Shown piece by piece: positions 1 to 13,726 of a DNA stretch of 64,000 nucleotides (the stretch's first letter is position 1; the number at the start of each line of letters is the position of its first letter). The notes below the pieces were generated by a model. That model was given only the letters and a program-made list of their open reading frames with translations, had not been told where the DNA came from and ran no database searches. This DNA is from Skeletonema tropicum. Its lineage: Eukaryota; Bacillariophyta; Thalassiosirophyceae; Thalassiosirales; Thalassiosiraceae. A program made the translations under genes and the position numbers. The DNA lies in contig CM074146.1 in NCBI GenBank assembly GCA_037178625.1, positions 186,001 to 250,000 on the forward strand. The letters are read 5' to 3'.

Positions 1-3000
1 TTTCACGCGACCACTGAACGCAAAGGCGGTGAGCTCCTTGTAAGATGCTTTCATGATGCTGAAGGCTCGTTTTCTAATCACATTTTCGACGGATTGGTGA
101 CATAATAGTCTGAATTGCATGTTCTCAGACTTCATTCCATTCAAAGTCAGCCAAGATACGACGTTGACTAGAAGATTTCCTGATGGGACAGACCCAAGCG
201 AGAGCAACTCACTTCCAGCACCCAACGCATTCTGTTGCGCACCAGGACGTGCGCTAGAAAGCAATTTGACATGTTTGTTAATGCGTTCCATAACTTCTGG
301 AATGATGAACAACTCCAAAGTTTGACCTTGACCGATTCCCCTCATCCTAAATGCACCCTGAGCATAATCACGGAATGTCATGTCTTTTCCGAGTGTGATG
401 GCAGCCCTGGCATCGATGCATTGCTTGATATCCATTCCTGTAGTGTGGATCTGGTCATAAAAGGAGAAGCGGCGATTATTTGGAATACCAGCCTGGTCTA
501 GTCGCACTACATGCATACCATGCCTCATCAGAACCATTTTGCGATCACGGTGATCCAAGAAAACTACTCCATCAAAATCAGTCGACAGTCCATGAGTCAG
601 CATGTATCTTGCCACTTTGTAGTTGCTCATACCTGTGATGAGAGCTCCCGTATCAATGAGCACGTGGAAAGGAGGGTCACTCTTGATAATATCGTCGAGA
701 ACCTTCGTCACGGTCCAGTCAACTCCAAGTACTCTGCTTGACATGATGGAATCAGAACTCAAATAGTGGTAAATCTTGCCATCAACACCCTCATCGTAGT
801 GACATTGGCCAAGTTCCTCAGGAAGCAAATCACTAGGCGTGCCAGAGAATCCCACCCGCCGAGAGAATAAAATATTACCACCCAAATCTTGACCAGAGGC
901 GGCTATTTTTTCGCCGTGGCTCTCAAGAACCAAGGGGAAGACGAAGCAATCAAGGTAGAACTTCAAGATGAGCGGCGAGAATTTAAGGAGCTTGTATGTG
1001 ATTTCCAAGTGGTTTTCGTCACTCAAATCGAGCAAGTGAAGAGGCCAGATGTCATCGGACGGCCTAACTCCAGTGTAAGCAGGTGCTGCCAAGAATTCAG
1101 TCTCTTCGTCATCCTCAGACACGGAACTGGCTGACTTTTTGGGACCACGAACCTTCCCACCAGCAGCTTCAACCCATGAAATCCACTTCAAAGCTGACGG
1201 ACGTTTATGGTACGGTCCAAATTCTCCATCAAGCATATCCCTCAACTCCTGCAAGGCGGAGATAAAGTCAGTCATACGGATACCTTCGTAGCGATACGCC
1301 AAAATGGTCAGCCCTGTGACTATATCAGGGTGAGAAAATTGACTCGCCCTGCTTGGTACATCTTTTCCAATGAACGGAACTGCAGCAAGTCTTCTCGTCA
1401 TGGACATGTTAGGATCAGTTTCTTCCGCAATCTTCAAGTCACCCTTCGATAGCAGACCAAAAGAAACTCTGTTGATCTTCGATAGTACGTGTGGCACAAA
1501 ATTATTGATCAAATCATGCGAAAGGTTGAGCATCTTCATGTACTCATCTTCTAGAGCAACTTGACACGCCGAAGCAGCCTGCTTGTCTTTCAATGGGCCG
1601 TTGGCCATATAAGAGAGAAGGTGACGATCTTCGATGTTGGGGAGGCGCTTGCTGCGAAGATAAAGGAGTTGCCAGCGAACAAGTAACGGCTTCAAGTTGG
1701 TGTTGTAAAAGTCTCTATCCAACAGGACAACATGAGGAGTGTGCTGAAGTTTGTTCTCTGCTACACCACGTTGGATTGCAGATGAAACACTGTCGAGGAT
1801 GGAGAGAGCTTCTCGGCTATCACTGAACTGAACAGACATCTTCTTGGTTGATGCGTAAAAGATTGCATCTAACAAATGCCACTGCGTATCCCAACGCAGT
1901 CCTATTCCAAACTTCTTGCTCCTCGTGTAGTCAATTGGCTGTTTGTCGCCGATAGGCCAATTCAATTCACTCTTCAGAGGATGAAGAATCAAGTCGACTT
2001 CATCAAGGAGCAGAACTCCATCATTAAACAATTTGAGAATCTCCGTGCAGTAATAAATGTCCTCTGGATTGACTGTCAACTCGGTCACTACACTTTGCTC
2101 ACGGAATCGCCTCGCAATGCGCGAAAGAAACATACCTGCACCATTTGCAGGATTGCGCTCGCCTCCAGTCTTGGACCTCTCCAAATGCCTCATCATCTCG
2201 ACGAATTTCAACATAAATGACTTTACACTTGTTGGAGTAGCACAGATGATAGCCTTCGAATCTCTCGCTTTGCATAGCTTCATGTACAAGTCACGGGTGA
2301 TAGGTGTTCCACGGCTGAAATGGAACGTGAAGACAGGCTTTCGAACCACAGCAGAGAATTTCTCTCGCATAACACCTCTCGAAAAGTCCAACAGAGCGTG
2401 GGGAACAACTTGTGTCACAAGAGATTTCCCATCAGCAAGAATCATTGCCAACAACGGTGCCACGACGGTCGTCTTCCCGGCTCCCATGATCATTTGGTGA
2501 CACATCGATTTTCCACTCTTCAATGCATGGAGGAACTTGTTTACTAGTATCACCTGGCTCTTTCGCAACATCAACGAATACGTAAACTCAAAGACGAGAA
2601 ACCTTGGATCGAACTCAACTGCCTGAGGAGTGACCTTCATGAAGTGCCTTTCACAAGTCAAATCTCCCGCAACCTTGGACGATTGTAGACCAATTTCCTG
2701 ACACAATCGCTTCTGGACTTCTGGACTGTTGGTGCTCTTGACACTCTTGAGAAGCCTCACGAGGTGAGAGAGGCCAGCCAACGCACGATGTGATTGCCCA
2801 ATACGAATCGACGCAAGCATTGCTACAATTGTGAGACTATTCACCGTTTTGTATGCCACACTGCTCAAGTAAGGATTGAGACTTCGAATGTCATGTTCTG
2901 CCGCTGAAGAAAGAATTGACGCCACAAGAAGCTCGAACCAGACAGAAGGCTCACGCTCAGAGATTTGACCAAGACGGAAGCGCAAGAAATTGCACTCTTC

Positions 3001-6000
3001 TCCAATAGATCCGTTCGTTGTGTCACTTCTTTCATCACTCGTAGCGATAGCAAGTGCTCTATTCATCAGATTACCAAGAGAGAGGCGGTCAAAAGCCATG
3101 AGCCCGTTGAGAGCCTTGACAAGAGATCCCAACTGAGCGATGGCTTTATTTAGAGCAGCAGGATTGGAGTGAAGAGAGTCGATATCATTCGGAGTAAATC
3201 CAATCAAAGTTGGTGTCGTCTCATTGTTCGCTGTGTAGGCATACTTGGCAATGTCAGTACCAATACGCTGAGTAGTAGCTTCAGAGCAGTGTGTTCGAGC
3301 TGCTTTAGACACAGAAAGATCGAAAGGAACTACTGCCGATACGTTGGATTGGCGCAGCTCATTCCGGCTCAAGTATACTACAAAAGATTCAAGCTTGATG
3401 GGAGCCAAAGGCTTCGAAGCAAAGGCTTGAATCTGGGCCAAGGGAATGTTCACAGCCGCGCAATTTTGAATGTCAAGACTGAAGGAAGATTGAGAGTAGT
3501 CGGAAACCTTTGGAATGACCCACAGGCGGTAGTCAAAGTAAGACTCAGGCCGTTTCAGCGTCATCACAGCTGGTGAATGGCTTTCAATTGAAGCAACGGG
3601 GAACTGAAGCATTGACCTGATCGACTGCTTGGTCAGGAAGGTGTGAAGCTCATTGAGGATCCTACTAACCGCATCTTTTCCTTGGAACATTCCCTTGAAT
3701 TTTGACATCGCACTATCAATCTGAAACTTAGGAATATGTGGATGCTGCGCAACGGATGGATTCTCTGACAAAATCCGCAACGCAGACATTTCGGCAGATT
3801 TACGCTTGAAATCAGTTGGAGGCACCACTCGCACTAACATTCTACCCCAGTTGTGCGTCTTGTCATTAGGATGAAGCTTGAAAGCAACCGTGCCAACGAG
3901 TAAGTCATACATGAGAGGAAAGCCATAACTAGAAGAAGATACTTCCACACCATGGTCAAGTGCCGAATTGATGAATTCCAATGCTCTAAGGCCTCCGAAA
4001 GCAACTTGATCTTCCTCGGGTCTCGAGTACGCAGCTCCAAACAACTTCGACGTAATCATACAGTTCTTAGGATTGTCCAAAATGGATGTATCTGCGCCAG
4101 AATCAAAGTTGTCAATCACTGGTGGTTTATCGATGCCAATCTTTACCTGGAGAGTCTTGCCTGTAGGGATCGATTCGATGCTGGTGACTGCCGAAACGTA
4201 CGCATCTCGATTGAGCAATTCGATAGGCAACCTATACCCAAACGATGGTGTGCACATTTTGAGAAGAAGCTTCTCCTCCTCGGTCGTGAGTCTGCATGCG
4301 GAGGAGACGTAATCATACTTCTTCACATATTCTCTCAACTCTTCAAACACGCTCCAAGGACATTTCATGGCACTATTATCACCCAGACCAACTGTAACGG
4401 CAGAAAGCTTCAGGCGACAAGCATGAGCGTCAGGGTGGTTGTCATTGCCCAAAAACTCGAGCTGATTGAAAATTTGACTCTCCTCTGGAGTGAGATCTTC
4501 ACTGACACACGACTCAACCATTTTGTACACTTCCTGATATGCTCCCGTAATGAAGTACATCACCATCAGATACATGGACGAAGCCAGCGATGGGGTAATG
4601 AGAAAAGACTTGGAACTGTGGACGGGATACAAATAGCAACGAATTTCTCCCATGTTGTTGATCCATTCCTGATTCCTCCTGTCAAGCAGCACCTGGACTG
4701 ACAAGTGAGTACTATCGACGTGCAATCGTCTCGGCAGCGCACATCCTGGAACGAGAACAAACAAATCATTATCTTCATTCTGAAGCACAATAAAATGGTC
4801 AATCGAGCCAAGCAATTTTTCCACCATATCCCTCGCCTTGGCCGACGTAGCAATGTAGAGGCCATCGTTATCATTGCTGTAAAGACGATGCTCCACAGTA
4901 CCGTCAATCTTCTCAACTCGCTTGGATCTGAATGAGAGATTCACACGAGGGAGCTCAATCAAATCAATAGTGCAAGATTGCTGCGTATTCAAAACCTCTG
5001 ATTCACTCCAAACTAATACTTGAGAAAGGTTATCAAGCCTCGAAAGCAACATTCCAACCTCTTTGAGCAGCGATCCCGGTTGAGCCATGGCAACATTGAG
5101 TAATGTGAGAACTGGTCGATTTGTATCAATTTCCTCGGACTCTTCAAACGAATCTTTCACCGCAATCCTCTTCACCAAGGCATCAGCTGACGTATTGCAG
5201 AAGCCGCTCATGTCAGAACCCGTGTGCTTGTTCAAGTTGATTTTCAATCTCGTAGATGACTGCGTATCCGCACCAACAAGGTCATCATCGTCACCCTTTT
5301 CTTTGCGAATTTCGTACCCAATGATATTGTCGTCTTCACATTGCCAGAAGACATACTTTTCGACCAAGCAATCTGGAATAAGCCCTGCCATGAATCGTGA
5401 TGGAATCATCGTCTGAGTACCCATCTCTGAATTGAGCGCTCGGGTAATAATCAACGACGGCTCGGGTGAGAGAGTTGTCATTGGAATGCCACCAGACATG
5501 GCCAAGACTCCTCCCACTCGATCAGGGTAAGGATCGCCACTGACTTCGTGAAGACACAGTGACATGTTGGAGGTATATTCCAATGTCCTCAAGTGCCGAC
5601 GCCCGTACTCCTTCACGTTGAAAACAGTTACGACGGGAGGATTGTGGGAGACAATAACCTCTTTAAGCGTATGTGTGAATGGAATGTCCCCTCCTGAAGG
5701 ATTCTCGATCCAACCCATCAAGTGCGCATAAGGCTTCTTTGATTGATCATTAGGCGACATGTAGAGAGTGACTCCGGGAAGAATCAAAGGCAGTTTCTCC
5801 AGAAGAACTTCTGCGATCCAGGTCTCTCCTTGACGCAATTTGTTCGGGAATTGTCGAGAGTAATCACGATTGAGTGTACCCTTGATTTCATGGTAGTTGC
5901 TGCGAGAAGATGAAAAAAGGTAAAATTAAGAAATGAGTTGCGGAAGTAGAAACAGACAATGAATAGGGCAGAGCACAAATACTTACCGTTTGTCAGGAGC

Positions 6001-9000
6001 CCAGGACATCACATCATAACGCTGTCCAACCAATCGCCAATGATAACGGTTGCTGGTGTGAACAACCTCAGCACACGCCACGTCAGTAGCACCAGACAAC
6101 ACTGTCTTCCGTGTATGCTGGAAATCTTTGTGCTTCATGATGCTCGGATCAAGCAACATCATTTTGTGATTTTGAAGAGTGAACTCTGAAATCTGCACGT
6201 TCACTTCGATCCCAACTTCCTTCGTCGTCACTCGGAGCATCCACTTCTCAAAGTTCTCTCCCGGCTTCGGCTTTCGGTACGAACCATCACGGAGCTTCGC
6301 ATCCTCTGTATCCGGGACAAACCTTCCATAGCAAGTATGGTGACCAATACTCTTCCATTTACGTTGCTTCAACGACTTCTTATCAGTCCTTTCGGCTCTC
6401 GTTCCGGTGCCAGTTGCAACTCTCACCACCGCTTCCATTGCTGCATCACCCTCCTCGGGATTGTTCTCGATGTACCGCAAAATATGATATCGCTTTCCTT
6501 GAATTATATCAAAGACCTCAGACTGGGCAATCTGAATGGATGGCGGAGGCTTCGAGGGGTCAGAAGAGTCGGCAAGGTCATCATATGCTTTGCTGCTGAA
6601 ACGATGATTGATGGACAGGAAAACTTGCGAAGATAATAGTACACTGACTGAACGATAGTCAAACTCTTCATAGGTGTAGTTCTTGAACAAGTAGATGAGA
6701 TGAGCATGGACCAAATTTGCCATATCCACACTCTTGCATCTAATAGGATCAATCCAGTACTCCAACATTGGAATAACCTTGTCATCCAAAGTCCTTCGAA
6801 GATCTTTCACCGCCTTGTCAACCTTGTTGTTCTCCATGAACTCTAATCCTCGTGGCCTCGGTTGACCCGGAGTGTTGCACTTTTTCAGTGCGAATTTGAG
6901 AAATCCCTCAATACGCACTGCGAGACGAGAAGTGTATAAAATCAGAGGACCAGATGACGACTTCTCGGTGTACCTGCCAACATCCATATCAACCGCACGT
7001 TCCAACATTTTAATCACGCAGGACACCAAGACATCAGGAGACTTAGCAATTTCATTGAACAAGGTTCCCAAGGGCGTGGAGAGCATAGTTTGAAGCTTGT
7101 CTTCATTGACGATTGGGATTTCCGTAACTTCCTCAAAAAAGTCGGAAGGCTTCCACATACCAGGCTCAAACATAGCAGCATCCACAATCAATTGCAAAGA
7201 TTTGGTTTTCAAGGCTACGAGACGGCCTGGGTCTCCGTTGGCAAAAAAGTCCAAAATCAAAGGAATTCGAAGATAAGGTACAGTGAAGAACTGAAGGAAC
7301 CTTTCGGAGTCGGCTGGTGTAAGAACGCCACCAAATGTTGGAAGTTCATCGTTACTCAAATGCAAAATGTCGTCCTCATTCTTAACCGAAACTGGCTTGG
7401 CCTTCCCCTTCATGAATTTGGCACCACAGGAGTTGACGATGTTTGTCGGATCAGCGCAAGAAAGCTTATTCCTGGCTAACTTGGATTTGGAGAACAGGCT
7501 CAAGAAAGAAGAAAAGGCATTCTGGTTCTTGTCTGACACTACCGCAGAAGGATCCACAAACTCTTGCAAATGTCCACGAAACGCAGTCACGTGGTATTGC
7601 AAGGTCTTATTCTCATCTGATATTGGTCTCACGGCCCACTTCAACGTAGCATCGGTTGCTAACCAAATAAATCCATCTTCCTTATCAGGAGTGCTCGAAG
7701 CTCCACTTACAGAATGCTTGAAGTGAAAGACGATATCACGGAAGTATTCAAACTCGGGAAGAATCTCAATGATGGCACCATTTTGACCAGAAATAAGACG
7801 TGCCGCGTGAGTGACCATGGAGGTTTCCGTCACTGGATAAGGACGAGGCAAAGCCAATTCGATAGAAAGATGGTTCATGAGCTCCAAATCTCCTCCGTGA
7901 GGAGTAAGACTGCTGTCGAAGTTGAAAATAGTAGGATTCCACGTCCCGTCATCCTTGATGGTCATTCCTCGCATGTAATCCAAGCATTGGAATCGCAAAG
8001 CAGTCAGCTGAGGATCATAAATGGGCAAATTCTTCGCGAGCGTCTCGAATGACCCCGACTCAAATCCGAATGGGCGGGTGGGCCCCTCGTTCAATCCAGA
8101 GTAATGCAGCGAGAAAGGACTTGGATCGTCCACGCACTTCACCCTGGCAATAGCATCAGCGACGCATGCAGCACAAGCAAAGGCTGTTGTACGAATACCA
8201 ACCAATCCACGAGATTGCTGCACAGAAGATGTTGCCGCAGAGTAAATACGACACATTCGACGAATCAAGAAGAGAAGATTGGTTTGTGTCTCTCGACGCA
8301 TCGGAGACTTGCGCCAGAAGCAGACGCTAGTGTCCAAATGAGGCATGGGCAGGGTAACCGTTAATGCATACTGAGCTGCACTAGCCACAAAAGATGGAGC
8401 ATTTTTCACCAAACGGCGTTGTTGGAGCAACAAACTACAGGCATGACAGATCCTCAAAAGAGACGAGGCCGCTGTATGATAATCAGTTGCGACATCCGGC
8501 ATGCTTTCATCAGTCAACACCGCTGGGATCAGAATTGGATCCGGACGAGGATCTCCCATGAGAGCCTTGACTACTTCCTCGTAGTTGTCTCTTCTTAATC
8601 TTCCAAAGAAGGGGTGTGCCGCTGCACCCTCACCAGCTTTCAAACTCTTCAACAACCCCCTGGCAAAGTCACTGTTCATATCCTCTCCACGGCCAGCATG
8701 AGCAGAATGCTGATCCAAAGACTTAGAACTAGCCACACTCAACTTTTGAAGGAGCCTATCCAACAAATCCCAGGTATTTGACAGTGCTCCTCCCAGCGTC
8801 CCGTCAGTAACAACCTTGGGGTCGATTGTAGATGCATAATTGGCCAAGTTCCGTGCAGTCAACTTTAAGATTCGTGAGTCTTCCGGATCCATACTGGAAG
8901 GACGAGCGTCCTGAATACCACGGTAAGCAATATCCACCGCCGCATTCATCAATAGTAATGTAGAGTACTTTGCGGACCGAGCACCCAATTCAGGAATAGT

Positions 9001-11271
9001 CGTCAAAGCCAAACGTGCCAACTCATGATACTGATCAGCCGCCTCCCTCGTTGCCGGTGGATAATAAAACTCGGCTGGTCCACTCTCCTTATTAGACATG
9101 AGAGGTCGCGAGTTCAAACTGGTCAATAACTTTGTGTACAAGAAGTTCGCGTTGTTCTTCTTCGACGGGTACACTTGCATACGGAACAGCAACACCCAAA
9201 ACGTTGAATCTGTCACACGTTCGGCAGGAATATCCCAAATCGTCAAGCAAAGTTGTTTCGTTTGACGTCCCGTTGTCGAATCAAAATTAGATGGGTGGTA
9301 TTCCAAACCATCTGGACCAGTATTCACGACGCTAAAGGTGAACTTTCCCCCACCCTGATTCCTCAAAATGTAGAGACACAAGTGTGCCCTATCCGGCTGC
9401 TGCCATCCACCCGGCATCACAAGCTGTTGCTCTGCCTGTACATTACCCACCAAATTCACAAAGGTATTGATAAAATTCAAAAACAATGCATCCAAATTCT
9501 TCCCACTCGCACCGGCAGAATGGGGCAGCATTGAAATCAACTTGATGGCCGCCTCACAACCAATTTGATTGGGTCGTAGATAATCCAATGTGTGGGATTT
9601 TCCTCCAGAAGAGTACATGTTCCGCTCCGACTCTTGGACGAGATGACACATGAAACTAAGTGCTTTGGCAAGTTGCTCGTATTTGGGTGCTGCAGTAAAT
9701 GCTGCGGGTTTGTCACCACCATCGGTAGAATGACTGGTTCCCAATTCGGATGCCAATCCTCCACCCCCTCCACTACCCCCTCCTGCTGCACGACGCTCCT
9801 CACGATACTTCTTGACGTACACATCAATATTCATCAATGCCCAAAATGGCTTGACACGTTCAATCGGGTAGAATTTACGTGTTGGTTCCTTCTTATCTGC
9901 ACCTGCTAAAAACTCGTAAATGTTAAAGAAGCGTGCGTTGCCCACTGATGCCACGGCGGATGAGGTGGTTGGTGTGGTGGAAATGTTATCAAGTTTGGCA
10001 CCACTTTTTCCTAGACCGCCACTACCGCGAGAGGATAATGATGAAGAAGATGATGCAGATTTGGGACGGGTTGTTGGTGGCTTGTTGTTGTTGTTATTGA
10101 TCGAAGGGTTCGACTTGATTGAGTCACCAGTTCCAGTCCTACTTCTCATTGGTCCAGTCGAGTCACCAGTACCACTCCTACTCCTCAATGGTGACTTGAT
10201 AGAATCACTTCTACTCATTGAGTCACTCCTACTCCTTGCTGACTTGATAGAATCACTCGTACCACTTCTACTCCTATTCCCCTCACTGTGAAAGCTGTTG
10301 TTATTATCCAATGCCGTTGCTGCTCCAGTTACAATTGAAGGAGGGGGGAGACTCATACCACCACCACCTCCTCCACCACCACCACCAATACTACCGCCCC
10401 CACCAGTTCCAACAGAGTTCATTGCCGGAGAGGATGATCTCATTGGGGCCAATGACGGAGAGGATGATCTCATTGGAGCAATAGATGGCGATGATGGCAT
10501 TGAACTTGCATTCAAATTAGCCGTAGCCGTCAGCGGTGCTCCACCGGAAAGAGGAGGCGTCCCTCCCACCACCTTTTTTTGATTTGTTACTACTGGCGTT
10601 GTTGCAGTGGTTGAGGATGCACTAGCGGTACCTTTGAATACATCAAGTAAATTGGCTCCCCCCGACACTGGAGGCTGCTGTGGTTGTTGTTGTTGTTGTT
10701 GTTGTTGTTGCTGTTGCATCGTCATTCCACCCAATCCCCCCGCTACTCCTCCCGACACTGGAGGCTGTTGACTCACCACTCCCTGCTGTTGCACACTATT
10801 ACTACTAACACTAGTATTCTGTGCCATCCCCCCACCACCGCTGATGGGGGCAGGTGCAGGTTCCAAATCAGCAAATGGATCTTCAGTTCCTGCTTGAAAT
10901 CCACTCTTTTGTTGTTGTTGTTGTTGTTGTGGTGCCATGGTTGTCATCCTCTGCTGCTGCTGAATAGGTTGTTGTTGCTGCTGAGGCATGAAGGCATTGG
11001 TCGAAGTCATCATTCCAAATCCCCCCTGCTGTTGCTGTGTCTGCTGCTGTCCATACAAATTATTCTGCTGCTGCTGCTGCTGCTGCTGTTGTTGTTGGAC
11101 TGGAGTCGCCATTCTTCGTTGTTGAGGTGGTGGTTGAGCAACTGCTACTGGCTGCTGTACTGCTGGTGGTGGTTGTTGTTGGATGAGTGTCACGTAGGCT
11201 GGTGGAAACCATCCATCCTGAAAGCACACAACATTTGTTGGTGGATACATCATGTAATATTTTATAGACAC
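1..11271 (-). CDS. Giant DUF3638/DUF3645-type P-loop protein, partial at its 3' end
   Basis: Two exons are visible: 11271-5987 and 5899-1, joined in frame across an 87-bp GT-AG intron, giving 3,728 codons with no stop before the window edge. Residues 1-230 are Gln-rich. About residues 250-420 are Ser/Gly/Arg low complexity with SRS-type repeats. Globular sequence follows. The second exon has a Walker A motif GAGKTTVVAPLLAMILADGK near residue 2,902, a Walker B-like LLLDEVDLILHPLKSELNWP near 3,058, GFSGTPSDLLPEELG near 3,444 and FRDYAQGAFRMRGIGQGQ near 3,600; the last resembles a helicase motif VI. These blocks are the conserved core of eukaryotic DUF3638/DUF3645 proteins, which are large and poorly characterised; some databases group them with OTU-type deubiquitinases, but I saw no protease site here. 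ATPase activity is inferred. The first ATG of the open frame was taken; MMYPP six codons later is an alternative start. Confidence 0.85.
5900..5986 (-). other. Spliceosomal intron in the DUF3638-type gene
   Basis: Read on the minus strand, the donor is AACG|GTAAGT and the acceptor is CTTCTCGCAG|CAACTACC. Removing these 87 bases restores an Arg codon split between the exons (cg|c) and continues the frame into RNYHEIKGTLNRDYS. Without splicing the frame stops at TAA directly inside the donor. The length fits the other introns in this window (87 and 89 bp). Confidence 0.85.
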
Positions 11272-11283
11272 GATAATTCATAG

Positions 11284-12060
11284 ATTTTATAGACGTGCAG
11301 TGTAGAGACCCACAAGATGAGTGACAGCACAATAATGATACATCATCGTGACGTAATGATTGCATTGAATGAAGAGAGCAGTGGAGAAACAGAAATAAGC
11401 GGATTTTTGAGTGAACAAAACAATCATTGATGAAAAGTGAAATCACTTCGAATTGAAAATTGCCAAGTCAATTTGCCCCCCCCTGCGATGAGCAGTTCAA
11501 TGATATCAACTGACTGACTGACTGACTGACTGACTGCCAGCTCAATAATGACATCATCCCTCTCTATCAAACACTCATCATTAATATAAATGCACTTCAA
11601 TACATATAACACACACACACATTTCAATGTTTCAACACATGTCATATAATTCCTATCTTCAACTCACCACCCCATTACACCGCCCCCACCACCAAGCACC
11701 ACTCTGACCCATCTCGGCAACAATCGTCGCTCCCGCCACGAAGGATAATTGACTTTGGGCGGGGGCGCCATTGAAGGCATGTTTGGATTTGTAGATTGCC
11801 TTTTGCATCGTGAAGTGAGATTTTCGATGTCTGAGATATAGATATATATGATTTTACGATATGTGCCTAACTGACTGACTGACTGACTGATGATTTGAAG
11901 CTTGACTGACTGACTGACTGACTGACTGTATAGTATAGATATACTGTTCAGCTGATTTATTATTATTATCGCCTTGATCAATCAAGCTGCACGTCTCAAC
12001 TATCTTCACTACCGACCGACCGACCGACCGACCGATAAAATTCACTTCTCACTTCGACCG
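11284..12060. repeat. Upstream region with ACTG and ACCG microsatellite clusters
   Basis: No gene was recognised. The 5' flank of the giant gene holds ACTG/GACT tracts at 11509-11536, 11871-11890 and 11903-11928, and an ACCG tract at 12013-12034, plus a CA tract near 11610-11625. A further GACT tract lies at 14036-14070. Open frames here (for example Ser-Gln-Ser-Val repeats on the minus strand) are translations of the microsatellites. Confidence 0.7.
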
Positions 12061-12279
12061 CCAAAATAAAAATGACCCAGCTAGCGTCTCTCGAAGCAAT
12101 GACGAAGCGAGAGATATAGAGAGGTGGGAAATCTATACTCTACACACTTCTGGCTGGCTGCTGCCTCGATTGATTATCGTTACATATGGTACGTTGCCTC
12201 ACTATTATGTGTCCTTCGCTACTTCTGCCTGTGCCGCTGACGGACAATGCCATGAGATGTGACATACATGAGAGACGTA

Positions 12280-12600
12280 ATTTTTCGGTCGGATCCAGCG
12301 AGGATATTTGGCGGACTTTTGAAGACGGGCATCTGGCTGTATCTATGGTATACTGTGATGAGCTGGATGGGCGTGGGTATCTTTGGTATTCTGAGGATTT
12401 GCAAAGCGGCGCATCCACCTTTCAATTTTTGAATCAACACCAACACAGCTCAAGCTCAAGCAGAGAATGAAATGAATGACCATGGCCGATATCTTGTCTC
12501 CTACGCGGCCAATCAAGGCGATAAGTGTCGTTTTGGAAAGCTCTCATCGTGCTCTATCGATTGAGCATGTAGTCGACTCGATCAGACGACTTTTCACTGA
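12280..12600 (+). repeat. Dispersed repeat, copy related to the exchanger spacer
   Basis: TTGGCGGACTTTTGAAGACG near 12308, followed about 195 bp later by a GGCCAATCAAG...TTTTGGAAAGCTCTCATCG block at 12508-12555, matches in order and spacing the sequence at 27,080-27,330 inside the exchanger spacer. The reading frame is not conserved between copies, so this is treated as non-coding repeat DNA. Two 92-94 aa open frames overlap it on opposite strands and are not supported as genes. Confidence 0.55.
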
Positions 12601-12775
12601 GAGCTGAGGAACACAAAACGAGCATGAATTCCTCGTACTTCTGATTAGCTACGCTTCTCCGAAGATGATAGCGAGAGCAGTTATGGCTACATGGATTGAC
12701 GGCTGCAGCATAAGTAAGTTCTGAAGTCGATATTACTTTCGCTAGAGTTGTATGGCGTTGTCGGCATCATGGTCC

Positions 12776-12938
12776 TGCTAAAGACCTGTGTGAATGATCT
12801 AGTAGACTCTTAATACAATTAAGTACCTACGCAAATAATGAGCTCATGGTGAAGCTCTGCTGCCAAGTTTTGGCGATGGCATCACTTTCGTGTGGTCGGC
12901 TGGCGCGCCAGATAGAGGAACTACTCTCTACTCTAACA
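12776..12938 (-). repeat. LTR (3' LTR in the preferred orientation)
   Basis: 163 bp, TGCTAAAGACC...CTCTAACA on the plus strand, matching the other LTR base for base as far as I can see. Near-identity of the two LTRs points to recent insertion. Confidence 0.88.
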
Positions 12939-13551
12939 CACCCTTTCAGCTGACCCACGATGCTGCTGGTTCGACTTGCTCTTTCATTCTGTTTCATGTG
13001 TCTTACCATTTCTATGTTTTGTTCGTTCTGTTTGCAATTTGTTGCGACCTGTTTTCATTCCGTCATCATCTCCCTCCGTAGTCCAAGATTTTGGCACCCT
13101 TTGAGGTGACGCATTCTCCGTGCCTATGCCACGGTCTATGCTCTCGCCACCCTTTGAAGTGTTGGGATCTTCGGCACAGATATATTTTGCCAACACTGCT
13201 TGTTTTTCATCGCATCTGGATTCTTATTCGGTTTGCTCACTTGACGTGGTTGAGGTTTTATGTGCGCAGTTTGCGACCTCTACCGTTCTTGTCTGTCGCT
13301 CCGTAGGTGTATCGTTTCGATGCCGAGCTGCAACTGTTCCCTGTCCGCTGTAGCTCCGTTTGGACTGGACTCTTAGTGTGGACTAGGTTGTCGATGTGGA
13401 TGGTCTAAAGTCTGGTAGCGCTTAGTAGCGTTGACGTTATGTGCATTGGATAATACATATCGTATCGTCGGCACTTGTGTCATTCGGCCGGTGGTTTTGG
13501 CCGCCCTGTTTATACCCCTTTGTTTTACACGAGATTGGGAGCTCGTGGACC

Positions 13552-13563
13552 TTTGCGTAGGTA
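13552..13563 (-). other. Candidate self-priming primer-binding site
   Basis: On the minus strand the first 12 internal bases after the 5' LTR are TACCTACGCAAA. They are perfectly complementary to TTTGCGTAGGTA inside the LTR. Tf1/sushi-type retroelements prime reverse transcription with the 5' end of their own transcript annealed to a site in exactly this position. No tRNA-type TGG-starting site is seen at either LTR edge. The function is inferred. Confidence 0.55.
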
Positions 13564-13726
13564 TGCTAAAGACCTGTGTGAATGATCTAGTAGACTCTTA
13601 ATACAATTAAGTACCTACGCAAATAATGAGCTCATGGTGAAGCTCTGCTGCCAAGTTTTGGCGATGGCATCACTTTCGTGTGGTCGGCTGGCGCGCCAGA
13701 TAGAGGAACTACTCTCTACTCTAACA
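13564..13726 (-). repeat. LTR (5' LTR in the preferred orientation)
   Basis: Second 163-bp LTR. On the minus strand it contains TTTGCGTAGGTA at LTR positions 104-115, the exact complement of the 12 bases immediately outside its inner edge. Confidence 0.88.

Larger units (their letters stand above)
12776..13726 (-). mobile_element. Miniature LTR retrotransposon (TRIM-like), complete
   Basis: Two identical-looking 163-bp direct repeats (12776-12938 and 13564-13726) start TG and end CA. They enclose 625 bp and are flanked by the 5-bp duplication GGTCC at 12771-12775 and 13727-13731. That is the full signature of an inserted LTR element. The interior has no gag-pol frame, so the element is non-autonomous. 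Minus orientation is preferred. In that direction a 12-nt candidate primer-binding site abuts the 5' LTR (13552-13563), and a short purine stretch GAAAGGGTG precedes the other LTR (about 12939-12947). The superfamily (Copia or Gypsy) cannot be told from what remains. Confidence 0.9.

Noticed and set aside
10684..11283. 199-aa Leu-rich open frame on the plus strand
   Set aside because: It is the complement of the Gln-codon tracts of the giant gene; low-complexity shadow.
12939..13563. Protein-coding interior of the LTR element
   Set aside because: Frames of 60-77 aa on both strands without zinc-knuckle, protease or polymerase motifs.
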